Origin: Pseudomonadota bacterium
GTDB lineage: Bacteria > Pseudomonadota > Alphaproteobacteria > Rhizobiales > Xanthobacteraceae
Direction of reading: 5' to 3'
Assembly (NCBI GenBank): GCA_018242205.1
Contig: JAFECJ010000002.1
Location: forward strand, 1-64,000
DNA length: 64,000 bases
Shown here one piece after another: positions 16,390 through 25,582 of the stretch. Made by a program: the position numbers and the translations under genes. The notes under the pieces are model-generated. The model had not been told where the DNA came from. It saw nothing but the letters and a program-made list of their open reading frames with translations, and did not search any database. Position 1 is the stretch's first letter, and each line of letters starts with the position of its first letter.

Positions 16390-17301
16390 TCATTTGCGCG
16401 CCTCGTAGATCTTGTAGCCGCCGGTCTCGATCACGGGTGTCACCGCCTTGAACAGCGGTTTCAGCACCGCCTCATAAGGCAGATGGCGGTTCGCCACCAT
16501 CACGCAGACGCCGCCTTTGCGGAGGGATTCGGCGGCGCGCTTGACGAAGGCCTGGGCCAGCCCTTTGTCTTCCTGGCCGGCGTCGTGGAACGGCGCGTTC
16601 ATGACGACGAAGTCGAGATTGACGAGATCGGGATGCGGGTCGCGCAGATCGGTCCACAGAAAGCGGGCGCGCGGCGTGTCGAGATTGTGCTGGGCGCATT
16701 CGACGGCACGGCGGTCGATGTCGATAAGGGTGAGTTCGCTGACCGCGCCGGTCGCCAGCACGGCGCGCGCCAGGATGCCGATGCCGCAGCCGAAATCGGC
16801 GCCGCGCCCGGACAGGTCCGGCAGGTGTTCGATCAGCATTGCCGTGCCGGGATCGAGCCGGTCCCAGGAGAACACGCCGGGCTGGGTCCACAGGCCGATC
16901 TCGTCGTCGAAACGCGGGCCGCCGGCTTCGATGGCCTCGTCGATGCCTTGCAAGGTCGGGGGCCGCGTCGCGACGGCGATGCGGTGATGGCGCTTCGACG
17001 TTTCGTCGACCTTGACGCTGAAGGCCTCGAGTTCCTTGCGCAGCCGCGTGCCGCCGCGGTCGTTCAGCGCCAGCGCCGTCAGCGGCGCGCCGGGTTTAAG
17101 CGCACGCAGCGCCAGCGCCAACGCGTAACGTCGCTCGATGGTGCCGGGCGGGGCGAGCATCGTCATGGCGTCGAGCGATTGCGGCGGCTGGCGGTCGAGC
17201 GAGGCCGCGCCCGGGATCAGCGGCGAGAATTGGATCGCATCGCGCGGGACGTCGGCGAGATCGGACGGCGGTGTGCCGTAAACTCCCACGACGTTCGACA
17301 T
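16390..17301 (-). CDS. RsmC-like class I RNA methyltransferase (16S rRNA m2G1207 type)
   Basis: A 303-residue protein with a degenerate N-terminal domain and a C-terminal MTS methyltransferase domain. Motif I is GADFGCGIGILARAVL, then LTLIDIDRRAVECAQHN, and the catalytic motif appears as NAPFHDAG where RsmC has NPPFHDG. It ends YKIYEARK as in RsmC. It most likely methylates N2 of a guanine in 16S rRNA using SAM. The NPPF to NAPF change is noteworthy. The ATG at 17301 shares its A with the stop of the preceding gene (TGATG). The frame is open further upstream, but that overlaps the neighbouring gene and is rejected. Confidence 0.82.
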   Translation of the reverse strand: MSNVVGVYGTPPSDLADVPRDAIQFSPLIPGAASLDRQPPQSLDAMTMLAPPGTIERRYALALALRALKPGAPLTALALNDRGGTRLRKELEAFSVKVDETSKRHHRIAVATRPPTLQGIDEAIEAGGPRFDDEIGLWTQPGVFSWDRLDPGTAMLIEHLPDLSGRGADFGCGIGILARAVLATGAVSELTLIDIDRRAVECAQHNLDTPRARFLWTDLRDPHPDLVNLDFVVMNAPFHDAGQEDKGLAQAFVKRAAESLRKGGVCVMVANRHLPYEAVLKPLFKAVTPVIETGGYKIYEARK

Positions 17302-18158
17302 CACGCCATCACATCGAGCAAGGCCGGCTTGACGCCGATCTGATCGATCAGCCGGTTGAGCTCGCCGCGCGCCTGCGCGTTGGAGCGCTGATGCCGTTCG
17401 GCGAGGATCAGTTCGTTCTTCATCGTGTGCTCGAGCCCGGTGAATTCGGTGACGCGCACCTTGTAGCCGTGCGCCTCGAGCACCAGACCGCGAATGACGT
17501 TGGTGAGATGCGCGCCGAACTCGCGGCGCTGGATCGGATGGCGCCAGAGCTGGCGCATCGGGCCGTGATGGCCGTCGAGCAGCCGCGCGACCTCGGCCTG
17601 GCAGCACGGCACCAGCGCCACCCACTTGGCATCGTGGCGCAGCGCGAAGCGGATGGCGTCATCGGTCGCGGTGTCGCAGGCGTGCAGTGCCGTCACCATG
17701 TCGGCCTTGCCGCCGGGTAGCGCCGCCTCGGCGATATTGGCGGCAATGAAATCCATACGGGCGTAGCCGGCCTGCGCGGCGAGTTGCCGCGAGGTCTCGA
17801 TCAGTTTGTCGCGGCTCTCGACGCCGATGACGCGGCCCTTGCCGGCGGGGCCGATGATGAGATCGTAGAGGATGAAGCCGAGATAGGATTTGCCGGCGCC
17901 AAGGTCGGCGAGGATCGGATCATCGCTCGACGCCAGCATGGCCTCGATCGCCGGGCGTAGCAGTTGGGTGAGGTGCAGGACCTGGGTGAGCTTGCGGCGG
18001 GAGTCGGCGTTGAGCGCACCGTCGCGGGTCAGGATGTGCAGCGCCTTCAAGAGCGGCTCGGATGTCTCCGGGCGGGCGCTCGGCCACAGCCTTTTCCAGT
18101 CGTTCTCGGTGGCGGCGGCTTTGGCCGCAGGTTTCGCGGATTGGGCGGGCTGGCTCAT
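17301..18158 (-). CDS. SAM-dependent methyltransferase, Methyltransf_32 (METTL25/RRNAD1-like) family
   Basis: The 285-residue protein has an Ala/Lys-rich N-terminus and a Rossmann methyltransferase core: LADLGAGKSYLGFILYDLI (SAM-binding loop), VIGVESRDKLIETSRQLA, VTALHACDTATDDAIRFAL and VALVPCCQAEVARLL. LHACDTATD and PCCQ are the hallmark of Methyltransf_32, a family that in eukaryotes includes RNA-linked proteins. Substrate unknown. It is the first gene of a coupled cluster with RsmC-like and RsuA-like enzymes, so RNA modification is a reasonable inference. Confidence 0.8.
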   Translation of the reverse strand: MSQPAQSAKPAAKAAATENDWKRLWPSARPETSEPLLKALHILTRDGALNADSRRKLTQVLHLTQLLRPAIEAMLASSDDPILADLGAGKSYLGFILYDLIIGPAGKGRVIGVESRDKLIETSRQLAAQAGYARMDFIAANIAEAALPGGKADMVTALHACDTATDDAIRFALRHDAKWVALVPCCQAEVARLLDGHHGPMRQLWRHPIQRREFGAHLTNVIRGLVLEAHGYKVRVTEFTGLEHTMKNELILAERHQRSNAQARGELNRLIDQIGVKPALLDVMA

Positions 18159-18211
18159 GCCGCCTATCTAGCGGCGCCGGGGCGTCTCTGCCAGCGCCGG
18201 TTCCGGTAAAG

Positions 18212-18242
18212 AAAAAGGGCGCCCCGGGTAAGGGGGCGCCCC
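18212..18242 (-). terminator. Intrinsic terminator downstream of glnII
   Basis: On the minus strand, 9-bp GC-rich arms (18233-18241 and 18217-18225) are followed by a T5 tract (18216-18212). It lies about 60 nt after the glnII stop and ends that transcript before the methyltransferase operon. Confidence 0.85.
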
Positions 18243-18299
18243 AAGTCTTGGGAGGAAACGCCAACGGCCGTCAGGCCGCGGACTTCGGATGCGCCGGCC

Positions 18300-19337
18300 T
18301 CAGGCCGCCGCAGATTTCGAGGTTGGGACCTCGGAGATCGTCTTCAGGATCTGCGAAGCGATCTGGTAGGGGTCCCCTTGCGAGTTCGGGCGGCGGTCTT
18401 CGAGGTAACCGCGGTACAGGTCGCCCTTGACGAAGGAGTGCGGCACGCGGATCGAAGCGCCGCGATCGGCCACACCGTAGGAGAACTTGTTCCACGGCGC
18501 GGTCTCGTGCTTGCCGGTCAGACGCTTGTCGTTGTCCGGGCCGTAGACGGCGATGTGGGCGTCGAGGTTCTTGCCGAACTGCGCCATCAGGGCTTCGAAG
18601 TAAGCCTTGCCGCCGACGGTGCGCATGTACTCGGTCGAGAAGTTGCAGTGCATGCCCGAGCCGTTCCAGTCGGTGTCGCCGAGCGGCTTGCAGTGCCATT
18701 CGATGTCGATCTCGTACTGCTCGCACAGGCGCATCATGATGTAGCGGGCGATCCACATCTGGTCGGCCGCGGTCTTGGAGCCCTTGCCGAAGATCTGGAA
18801 TTCCCACTGGCCCTTCGCCACTTCGGCGTTGATGCCTTCGTGGTTGATGCCGGCCTCGAGGCAGAGCTCGAGGTGCTCTTCGACGATCTTGCGGGCGATC
18901 GAGCCGACGTTCGAATAGCCGACGCCGGTGTAGTAGGGGCCCTGCGGCGCCGGATAGCCGTGCTCCGGGAAGCCGAGCGGACGGCCGTTCTTGTAAAAGA
19001 AGTATTCCTGCTCGAAGCCGAACCAGGCGCCTTCATCGTCGAGAATGGTCGCGCGCTTGTTGCTCGGGTGCGGCGTGACGCCGTCCGGCATCATCACTTC
19101 GCACATCACCAGCACGCCGTTCTTGCGCGCGCCGTCGGGATAAACCGCGACCGGCTTGAGCACGCAGTCCGACGAGCGGCCTTCGGCCTGCATCGTCGAG
19201 GAGCCGTCGAAGCCCCAGAGCGGCAACTCGGCGAGCGACGGGAACGAAGCGAATTCCTTGATCTGAGTCTTGCCACGCAGGTTAGGAACCGGCGTGTAGC
19301 CATCGAGCCAGATGTACTCGAGCTTGTACTTTGTCAT
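18300..19337 (-). CDS. glnII: Glutamine synthetase type II
   Basis: Forms glutamine from glutamate, ammonia and ATP. The 345-residue eukaryotic-type enzyme is the second glutamine synthetase of rhizobia and is not adenylylated. Motifs seen: LEYIWLDGYTPVPNLRGKT, LPLWGFDGSSTMQAEG, WFGFEQEYFFY, GINHEGINAEVAKGQWEFQ, GSGMHCNFST and RPNSQGDPYQIA. The length and all metal- and substrate-binding elements fit GSII. A sigma-54 element at 19466-19481 and NtrC-like sites at 19646-19689 predict induction under nitrogen limitation. It lies in a block with glsA, glnA and glnB and diverges from a DUF2735 gene. Confidence 0.96.
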   Translation of the reverse strand: MTKYKLEYIWLDGYTPVPNLRGKTQIKEFASFPSLAELPLWGFDGSSTMQAEGRSSDCVLKPVAVYPDGARKNGVLVMCEVMMPDGVTPHPSNKRATILDDEGAWFGFEQEYFFYKNGRPLGFPEHGYPAPQGPYYTGVGYSNVGSIARKIVEEHLELCLEAGINHEGINAEVAKGQWEFQIFGKGSKTAADQMWIARYIMMRLCEQYEIDIEWHCKPLGDTDWNGSGMHCNFSTEYMRTVGGKAYFEALMAQFGKNLDAHIAVYGPDNDKRLTGKHETAPWNKFSYGVADRGASIRVPHSFVKGDLYRGYLEDRRPNSQGDPYQIASQILKTISEVPTSKSAAA

Positions 19338-19465
19338 TGCGAATCTCTCATGCTGATGACGCCTGGAAGCGCCGTGAGTGAGGAGCCTTGTACGCGAACA
19401 CCTGCCGCGGGACGGCAGATTGAGCCGCTCAAGGCACGCCCGGCCCCAACGACCACTCTTTAGCA

Positions 19466-19481
19466 AGCATTAAATGTGCCA
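19466..19481 (-). promoter_or_regulatory. Sigma-54 promoter of glnII
   Basis: On the minus strand the sequence TGGCAC-N5-ATGCT keeps the essential GG-N10-GC spacing of RpoN promoters, with one mismatch in the -12 TTGC element. Predicted transcription starts near 19454, giving a leader of about 117 nt before the glnII ATG. glnII of rhizobia is known to be RpoN/NtrC dependent. Confidence 0.75.
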
Positions 19482-19578
19482 ACTGACCAGCCTGCGACGG
19501 CCGCGAAAACACCGCTGTTTTGTCGCTGGTCCGACCTGGAATCTGCTTGTCGAACGCGCGAGCTGCCTAGTTTGTGGG

Positions 19579-19594
19579 CGGCACAGGCATTGCA
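19579..19594 (+). promoter_or_regulatory. Candidate divergent sigma-54 promoter toward the DUF2735 gene
   Basis: CGGCAC-N5-TTGCA on the plus strand matches the RpoN consensus at GG-N10-GC and in the full TTGCA -12 block; only the first base differs. It points toward the DUF2735 gene with a leader of about 220 nt, which is long. The NtrC-like pair at 19646-19689 would then lie just downstream of its start. Confidence 0.5.
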
Positions 19595-19645
19595 GATCAA
19601 AGTTGTAGCAGGTTGGAACCGGAAAACCGTGGTGTACCAGCGGGA

Positions 19646-19689
19646 TGCTGTCCAATCAGGCAAGCGCCGTCATGCTGATATTGTAGGCA
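19646..19689. promoter_or_regulatory. Two NtrC-like enhancer sites
   Basis: Two sites of the form TGC-N11-GCA, the 17-bp spacing of NtrC half-sites, lie at 19646-19662 and 19673-19689, 27 bp apart centre to centre. A single such site is expected by chance only about once in four kilobases, so two side by side in the intergenic region is significant. They sit about 200 bp upstream of the glnII sigma-54 start, a normal distance for an enhancer. Confidence 0.6.
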
Positions 19690-19826
19690 AATTGCTGATT
19701 TTATGGGGGCAGTCTGCTCACAGACTATTCAAATCGTGGTACAGAACACCATGTGTCTTGTCGCGTTGTTTCTGTGAACAACCGATCTGAGCGAAGCGCC
19801 GGGAAGCGCGACATCAGAGGAGACCG

Positions 19827-20018
19827 ATGATGACGACGAACGCGCAGCGAGCATCCGCGACCATCTACCAATTTCCAGTCGGCGGTCGTGCCGGTCTGGT
19901 GCGCATTGGCCTCGACAAGGCGCGCGGTGCCGAGAGCCTGCCGACGATCACTTACGGCGGCAGTTGGTACCACGACGAGGCCATTCGTGAGGCGGCCGAG
20001 GCGGCGCGCAAGAACTAG
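19827..20018 (+). CDS. DUF2735 small protein
   Basis: A 63-residue protein with [16 protein letters not shown] near the start and [16 protein letters not shown] at the end, which match the Rhizobiales family DUF2735. Function unknown; its repeated occurrence beside glnII hints at a nitrogen link, which is inference. GAGGAG at 19816-19821 serves either of two adjacent ATG codons (19827 or 19830). Its TAG stop interlocks with the glsA TAG stop on the other strand: the palindrome CTAG (20015-20018) supplies both. Confidence 0.85.
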   Translation: MMTTNAQRASATIYQFPVGGRAGLVRIGLDKARGAESLPTITYGGSWYHDEAIREAAEAARKN

Positions 20019-20944
20019 GCGCCGAAGATCGACCAGCCCATCCGTTTGGTGAGCGCTTCCAGCGCCACGCGGCCGAGATGTGAATTGCCGGCGGCGTCCA
20101 GTCCCGGCGACCAGACGGCGACCGACGCCTTCTCCGGCGCAATGCACAGGATACCCCCGCCAACGCCGCTCTTGCCGGGCAGGCCGACGCGGTAAGCAAA
20201 CTCCCCCGAGCCATCGTAGTGACCGCAGGTCAGCATCACCGCGTTGATGCGGCGCGCGCGCTCGGCGTTGATGACCGGGTGGCCGGTCGCCGGATTGCGA
20301 CCCGACATCGCCAGATAGCGGCCGGCGCGCGCAAGCTGAAGACACGACATGGCGATGGCGCACTGGTGAAAATAGACGCCGAGCGCCAGCTCGACCGGGT
20401 TCTCGATTACACCGAACGACTTCATGTAATTGGCGAGCGCGGCATTGCGGAAGCCGGTGCGCTGCTCGGACGCGGCGACGTTCTCGTCGATGGCGATCGA
20501 CGGATCGTCGGCGAGAAACCGGATGAAGCGCAGGATCTCGCCGAGCGCTTCGCGCGGCTGGTGGCCGGACAGGATGAGGTCGGTCACGGCGATGGCGCCG
20601 GCATTGATGAAGGGATTGCGCGGCTTGCCGCGCTCGTATTCGAGCTGCACGACCGAATTGAACGGCGAGCCGGACGGCTCGCGGCCGACGCGGCTCCACA
20701 GGCGGTCGCCCACCTTGCCGAGCGCCAAAGTCAGCGTGAACACCTTGGATACGCTCTGGATCGAGAACGGCACGTCGAAGTCGCCGCCGGTCGCGACCTC
20801 GCCGTCGACGCCGACCACGGCGATGCCGAACTGGTTCGGATCGACGGTCGCCAGTTCGGGTATGTAATGCGCCACCTCGCCGCGATCGGGGCGGGCGCGC
20901 ATTTCGTCGGCGATCTCCTGGACGGCTGTCTGAAGCTTCGACAC
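20015..20944 (-). CDS. glsA: Glutaminase
   Basis: Hydrolyses glutamine to glutamate and ammonia; a serine-dependent beta-lactamase-fold enzyme. The 309 residues show the catalytic SIQSVSK motif (Ser and Lys), [29 protein letters not shown], and [11 protein letters not shown] near the end. All expected motifs are present and the length is standard. The GTG at 20944 with AAGGTGCGAC upstream is preferred over a TTG at 20962 that lies inside the glnA terminator. It reads in the same direction as glnBA but behind their terminator, in a block that also holds two glutamine synthetases. Confidence 0.93.
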   Translation of the reverse strand: MSKLQTAVQEIADEMRARPDRGEVAHYIPELATVDPNQFGIAVVGVDGEVATGGDFDVPFSIQSVSKVFTLTLALGKVGDRLWSRVGREPSGSPFNSVVQLEYERGKPRNPFINAGAIAVTDLILSGHQPREALGEILRFIRFLADDPSIAIDENVAASEQRTGFRNAALANYMKSFGVIENPVELALGVYFHQCAIAMSCLQLARAGRYLAMSGRNPATGHPVINAERARRINAVMLTCGHYDGSGEFAYRVGLPGKSGVGGGILCIAPEKASVAVWSPGLDAAGNSHLGRVALEALTKRMGWSIFGA

Positions 20945-20960
20945 GTCGCACCTTCGTAAC

Positions 20961-20989
20961 AAGAAGGGCGCCCCTTGGCAGGAGCGCCC
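20961..20989 (-). terminator. Intrinsic terminator downstream of glnA
   Basis: Minus-strand arms at 20989-20981 and 20974-20966 (9 bp, one T-G wobble) with a 6-nt loop are followed by TTCTT. A second perfect 11-bp hairpin lies at 20999-21023, between this terminator and the glnA stop. Read-through would enter glsA, whose start is only 17 bases further on. Confidence 0.75.
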
Positions 20990-21040
20990 CGAGAGCGAGC
21001 AGCGTCGCGATCCGCGACGCTGCGAAGCAAAGTCCGGGCC

Positions 21041-22450
21041 TTACGCCGAGTAGTACATCTCGTATTCGACCGGGTGCGGCGTGTGCTCGAAGCGGATGAC
21101 TTCGGTCATCTTCAGCTCGATGTAGCTGTCGATGAAGTCGTCGTCGAACACGCCGCCGGCCTTGAGGAAGTCGCGGTCCTTGTCGAGGCTTTCCAGCGCT
21201 TCGCGCAGCGAACCGCAGACGGTCGGGATCGATTTGAGTTCCGCCTTCGGCAGATCGTAGAGATCCTTGTCCATCGGATCGCCGGGGTGGAGCTTGTTCT
21301 TGATGCCGTCGAGGCCGGCCATCAGCAGCGCGGCAAAGCCGAGATACGGATTGGCGAGCGGATCGGGGAAACGCACCTCGACGCGCTTGGCCTTCGGGCT
21401 CTCGGTGTAGGGGATGCGGCATGAGGCCGATCGGTTGCGCGCCGAGTAGGCGAGCAGCACGGGGGCCTCGAAGCCCGGCACCAGACGCTTGTAGGAGTTG
21501 GTGGTCGGGTTGGTGAAGGCGTTGATCGCCTTGGCGTGCTTGATGACGCCGGCGATGTAGGACAGGCACATGTCCGAGAGACCGGCATATTTGTCGCCGG
21601 CGAACATCGGCTTGCCATCCTTCCAGATCGACTGGTGGCAGTGCATGCCCGAGCCGTTGTCGCCATAGACCGGCTTCGGCATGAAAGTCGCGGACTTGCC
21701 GTAGATCTGCGCCACCTGCTGGATGCAGTACTTATAGATCTGCAGTTGGTCGGCCATGAAGGTCATCGGCGAGAACTTGAGGCCGAGCTCGTGCTGGGCC
21801 GAGGCCACTTCGTGGTGGTGCTTCTCGACCTTGGCGCCCATGCGCGCCATGGCGCCGAGCATTTCCGAGCGCATGTCCTGCGCCGAATCCTGCGGCGGCA
21901 CCGGGAAGTAGCCCTTCTTGATGCCGATGCGGTGGCCGAGATTGCCGCCCTCGTAATCGGTGTCGGAGTTGGTCGGCAGTTCGATCGAGTCGACCTTGAA
22001 GCCGGTGTTGTACGGATCGGCCTTGTACTTGACGTCGTCGAACACGAAGAACTCGGCTTCCGGGCCGAAGAAGATGGTGTCGCCGTAGCCCATCGACTTG
22101 ACGAGAGCTTCCGCCTTCTTGGCGATGCCGCGCGGGTCGCGGTTATAGGGCTCGCCGGTGGTCGGCTCGAGCACGTCGCAGACCAGGACGAGGGTGGTCT
22201 CGGCGAAGAACGGGTCGATGCAGGCCGTGGCCGGGTCCGGCATCAGGTTCATGTCGGATTCGTTGATCGCCTTCCAGCCGGCGATCGACGAGCCGTCGAA
22301 CATCTGGCCTTCTACGAACGTGTCTTCCTCGATCAGCGAGACGTCGAAGGTGACGTGCTGCCACTTGCCGCGCGGATCGGTGAAGCGGAAGTCGACGTAT
22401 TTGACGTCGTTATCCTTGATCATCTTCATGACATTCTTGGCTGTCGTCAT
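21041..22450 (-). CDS. glnA: Glutamine synthetase type I
   Basis: The 469-residue GSI subunit assembles into dodecamers and is the main ammonia-assimilating enzyme. Seen in order: [83 protein letters not shown], the ATP loop [26 protein letters not shown], and the adenylylation-site tyrosine in [10 protein letters not shown]. Control by GlnE adenylylation is therefore expected, unlike GlnII. It follows glnB by 76 bp in the classic glnBA operon. GGGGAAAG is its ribosome binding site. Confidence 0.98.
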   Translation of the reverse strand: MTTAKNVMKMIKDNDVKYVDFRFTDPRGKWQHVTFDVSLIEEDTFVEGQMFDGSSIAGWKAINESDMNLMPDPATACIDPFFAETTLVLVCDVLEPTTGEPYNRDPRGIAKKAEALVKSMGYGDTIFFGPEAEFFVFDDVKYKADPYNTGFKVDSIELPTNSDTDYEGGNLGHRIGIKKGYFPVPPQDSAQDMRSEMLGAMARMGAKVEKHHHEVASAQHELGLKFSPMTFMADQLQIYKYCIQQVAQIYGKSATFMPKPVYGDNGSGMHCHQSIWKDGKPMFAGDKYAGLSDMCLSYIAGVIKHAKAINAFTNPTTNSYKRLVPGFEAPVLLAYSARNRSASCRIPYTESPKAKRVEVRFPDPLANPYLGFAALLMAGLDGIKNKLHPGDPMDKDLYDLPKAELKSIPTVCGSLREALESLDKDRDFLKAGGVFDDDFIDSYIELKMTEVIRFEHTPHPVEYEMYYSA

Positions 22451-22526
22451 GGGTAAGCTTTCCCCTGGCTGGAATGGGTCAATCCGCCGGCGACATTTGG
22501 CTAAGCGTCAGATGGCGTCAATAGGA

Positions 22527-22967
<441 letters not shown>

Positions 22968-22996
22968 TTACCAACCAATTCTTATTTCACGACAAT

Positions 22997-23061
22997 GGCT
23001 TGGGCGATATGCAAGACGACGGAATCGGTCTGCCTAGTTTTAGATGCCGCGTAACTAAGCA
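22997..23061 (-). promoter_or_regulatory. NtrC-like sites upstream of glnBA
   Basis: A full TGC-N11-GCA site is at 23045-23061 (centre about 119 bp upstream of the predicted start). A near match, TGC-N11-GCC on the minus strand, is at 22997-23013. The position is right for enhancers of the sigma-54 promoter at 22946-22961. Confidence 0.5.
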
Positions 23062-23183
23062 TTCTGCCCATAACTTAGCCAGAGGTCGGAAAGAACGTTG
23101 CAGTGCAGTAACTTGGCAGCGGCGAGACGGTACGTGAGAACGCTGAATTGTAGGTCATATTCAGGGCCGATAGTGTCGAACGC

Positions 23184-24671
23184 ATGAACGAACTTCTCAC
23201 CACCGCGGAGATGGCCGAGGCCGATCGGCTGACGATCGCTGGCGGAACGCCGGGGCCGACGCTGATGGAGCACGCCGGCCGCGCGGTCGCCGACGCCGTT
23301 CGCGCCGAGCAGAAGCGGGTCGTGGTGGTCGCGGGGCCGGGTAACAATGGCGGCGACGGTTTCGTCGCCGCGCGGTTGCTGGCCGAGCGCGGTCACGCGG
23401 TGACGGTCGTTTTGGTCGGCGATGTCGGCCGTCTCAAAGGCGATGCCCTCGGCGCGTTCGAGCGATGGCGGGGACCGACGGTACCCGCGGCACCGGATGC
23501 ACTGAAGGATTGCGACATCGTCGCCGACGCATTGTTCGGCGCCGGGCTCGATCGCCCGGTCGAGGGCCTGTCGCGGGCGATGATCGAGGCGATGAACGCC
23601 AGCGGCAAGCCGATCATCGCGGTCGATCTGCCGAGCGGCATCAATGGCAGCAGCGGCGCGGTGATGGGCGTGGCGGTGAGGGCGACGCGCACCGTGACGT
23701 TTTTTCGCAGGAAGCCGGGCCACTTGCTGCTGCCGGGCCGCGTCCATTGCGGGCCGGTCGACGTCGCTGACATCGGCATTCCGGCGAGCGTGCTGGCGAC
23801 CGTCGATCCGCAGACCTTTGCCAACGGCCCCGAGCTGTGGGGCCCGCGCTTTCCGCTGCCGCGCATCGACGGCCACAAGTACAGCCGCGGCCATGCCGTG
23901 GTGGTCTCGGGCGGCCTATCGACGACGGGCGCGGCGCGGCTCGCCGCGCGCGGGGCATTGCGCGCCGGGGCGGGGCTCGTCACCGTCGCCAGTCCACGTG
24001 AGGCGCTGGCCGTCAACGCCGCCAGCAATCTCGCCGTCATGGTCCGCCCGGTCGATGGCCCCGCCGAGCTGAGCGCATTCCTGGTCGACAAGCGGCGTAA
24101 CGCCGTCGTGCTGGGGCCGGGCGGTGGCGTTGGCTTGCCAATGCGGGATCAGGTCAAGGCGGCGCTGGAGAGCGCAGCCGCCGTTGTACTCGATGCCGAC
24201 GCCCTGACGAGTTTCGCCGAGGAACCGGAAGCGCTGTTGACGGTGACCCGGAACCGGAAGGCTCCGGTCGTCCTGACTCCGCATGCGGGAGAGTTCACTA
24301 GATTATTCAGATCAATAGGCAGCGACTCTAAACTTCATTCAAAACTTGAGCAGGCTCGCGAGGTGGCCAAAGTCAGCGGCGCGGTGGTGCTGTTCAAGGG
24401 GCCGGATACCGTCGTCGCGGCGCCGGATGGTCGCGCCTCGATCTCGGACAATGCACCGCCCTATCTTGCGACCGCCGGCGCGGGGGATGTCCTGGCCGGC
24501 ATGATCGCGGGGCTGCTGGCGCAGGGTATGGACGGTTTCGACGCCGCCAGCGCCGCCGCCTGGCTGCACGGCGAGGCCGCCAAGGCGTTCGGCCCCGGAC
24601 TGATCGCGGAGGACCTGTCCGAGGCCGTGCCGGCGGTCTACCGGCGTCTTTACGCGGTTCTCGGCGCCTGA
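23184..24671 (+). CDS. nnr: Bifunctional NAD(P)H-hydrate epimerase / ADP-dependent NAD(P)H-hydrate dehydratase
   Basis: Repairs hydrated NADH/NADPH. The 495 residues contain an N-terminal YjeF epimerase domain (about 1-215, with VVVAGPGNNGGDGFVAARLL and AVDLPSGINGSSG) and a C-terminal ribokinase-like dehydratase domain (about 222-490, with KYSRGHAVVVSGG, AVVLDADALTSF, VLTPHAGEFTRLF and TAGAGDVLAGMIAGLLAQG). Both halves look complete. The position directly upstream of, and divergent from, glnB is common in alphaproteobacteria, although no functional link is known. Confidence 0.94.
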   Translation: MNELLTTAEMAEADRLTIAGGTPGPTLMEHAGRAVADAVRAEQKRVVVVAGPGNNGGDGFVAARLLAERGHAVTVVLVGDVGRLKGDALGAFERWRGPTVPAAPDALKDCDIVADALFGAGLDRPVEGLSRAMIEAMNASGKPIIAVDLPSGINGSSGAVMGVAVRATRTVTFFRRKPGHLLLPGRVHCGPVDVADIGIPASVLATVDPQTFANGPELWGPRFPLPRIDGHKYSRGHAVVVSGGLSTTGAARLAARGALRAGAGLVTVASPREALAVNAASNLAVMVRPVDGPAELSAFLVDKRRNAVVLGPGGGVGLPMRDQVKAALESAAAVVLDADALTSFAEEPEALLTVTRNRKAPVVLTPHAGEFTRLFRSIGSDSKLHSKLEQAREVAKVSGAVVLFKGPDTVVAAPDGRASISDNAPPYLATAGAGDVLAGMIAGLLAQGMDGFDAASAAAWLHGEAAKAFGPGLIAEDLSEAVPAVYRRLYAVLGA

Positions 24672-24674
24672 GGC

Positions 24675-25067
24675 CTATTGCTGAACCAGATTGCCGTTGT
24701 TGTTGCCGATGCCGTTGAGCGACAGGCTCGTGGCAGAAGAACTGCCGCTGGTCGTGCGGCACAGCGCCGATAGCGTCGTATTGGGGCCGTTGCTGACCAG
24801 AATCTGGATGTTGCCACAACTCTTCTGGAAGCTGCTGGGGCCGGAGCCCTGGGTGAGTTTGCCGTTCTGGTTGCTGATGCCCTGGAGGATCAGTTTGGTG
24901 GCGTTCGGCGTACCGTCGGCGCGCAGGCAGACCGCCGTGAGTGCCGCATCGTTGCCGGAATAGGCGAAAGCGATGTTCGAACAGGTGTTCTGGTAGCTGT
25001 TGTCGGCCAGCGCCGGCGCCGCCGTGAGCGCGAGCAGAGCGGCCGCGAGACAGGCAGATTTCCGCAT
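24675..25067 (-). CDS. Secreted CVNH (cyanovirin-N homology) domain protein
   Basis: The 130-residue precursor has a signal peptide (residues 1-21, cleaved after ALA). The mature 109 residues form two tandem similar halves: SYQNTCSNIAFAYSGNDAAL-TAVC and SFQKSCGNIQILVSNGPNTTL-SALC, each followed by a TSLSLNGI/NATKLILQGI strand, an N-x-NG turn and L. This internal symmetry and the two cysteine pairs are the CVNH fold, a lectin-like module of about 100 residues. In cyanobacteria it binds high-mannose glycans; here the ligand is unknown. It is convergent with nnr, four bases apart. Confidence 0.8.
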   Translation of the reverse strand: MRKSACLAAALLALTAAPALADNSYQNTCSNIAFAYSGNDAALTAVCLRADGTPNATKLILQGISNQNGKLTQGSGPSSFQKSCGNIQILVSNGPNTTLSALCRTTSGSSSATSLSLNGIGNNNGNLVQQ

Positions 25068-25350
25068 GAGACGTCCTCCCTGAGGCCGCGCGCGAATGCG
25101 CGCGGTTACAACAACCTATGCGGGTAATATTATAATATCAATCAAAACGTGCAAACACGGGGCTATGCCCCCCAGCGCGCGACGGCAGCGGCCGGTGAGC
25201 AAGAACCAAACCGGGCCATCTTTACGGTGGCTCCTGATTTCGCCGTAAATGCTCGCGCCGCCCGAAAGGCGGCGCTTTATCGCCTTGCTCTGGCCGGTGC
25301 GAGGGGTTATGTCCGCGCGTCGCGGGCAGACAAGGTTTTGAAGGCCCTTT
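25068..25350. other. Intergenic region upstream of the CVNH gene and tRNA-Leu
   Basis: No gene is supported. It holds a perfect 8-bp GC hairpin (25086-25093 with 25098-25105, loop GAAT), which lies in the presumed leader of the minus-strand CVNH gene. It also holds a perfect 12-bp AT palindrome, ATATTATAATAT, at 25127-25138, which stands out against the GC-rich background and could be a promoter core or protein site. The rest presumably carries the tRNA-Leu promoter, which I could not pinpoint. Confidence 0.4.
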
Positions 25351-25435
<85 letters not shown>

Positions 25436-25582
25436 GCCAGAGGGCAGGCCGAAGTCGGGCAAGCCGAGGGTTCGAGTTCTAGAGTTCAAGAGCGCGGGGA
25501 CGGGCTCCGCATTCCAGGTACCACGACGCGCCGTTGTCGCTTTCAGACAGTGTCGCGCGTCCAACGAAGACGAAGTGAGATC

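Noticed and set aside
17302..17625. Upstream extension of the RsmC-like protein
   Set aside because: It overlaps the Methyltransf_32 gene out of frame and is Arg/Ala-rich shadow sequence; ATG 17301 fits the one-base overlap.
25466..25482. Second T-arm-like string GGTTCGAGTTC after tRNA-Leu, possible tRNA remnant or att site
   Set aside because: Only about 11 bases match, no acceptor or anticodon arm can be folded, and no integrase is present.
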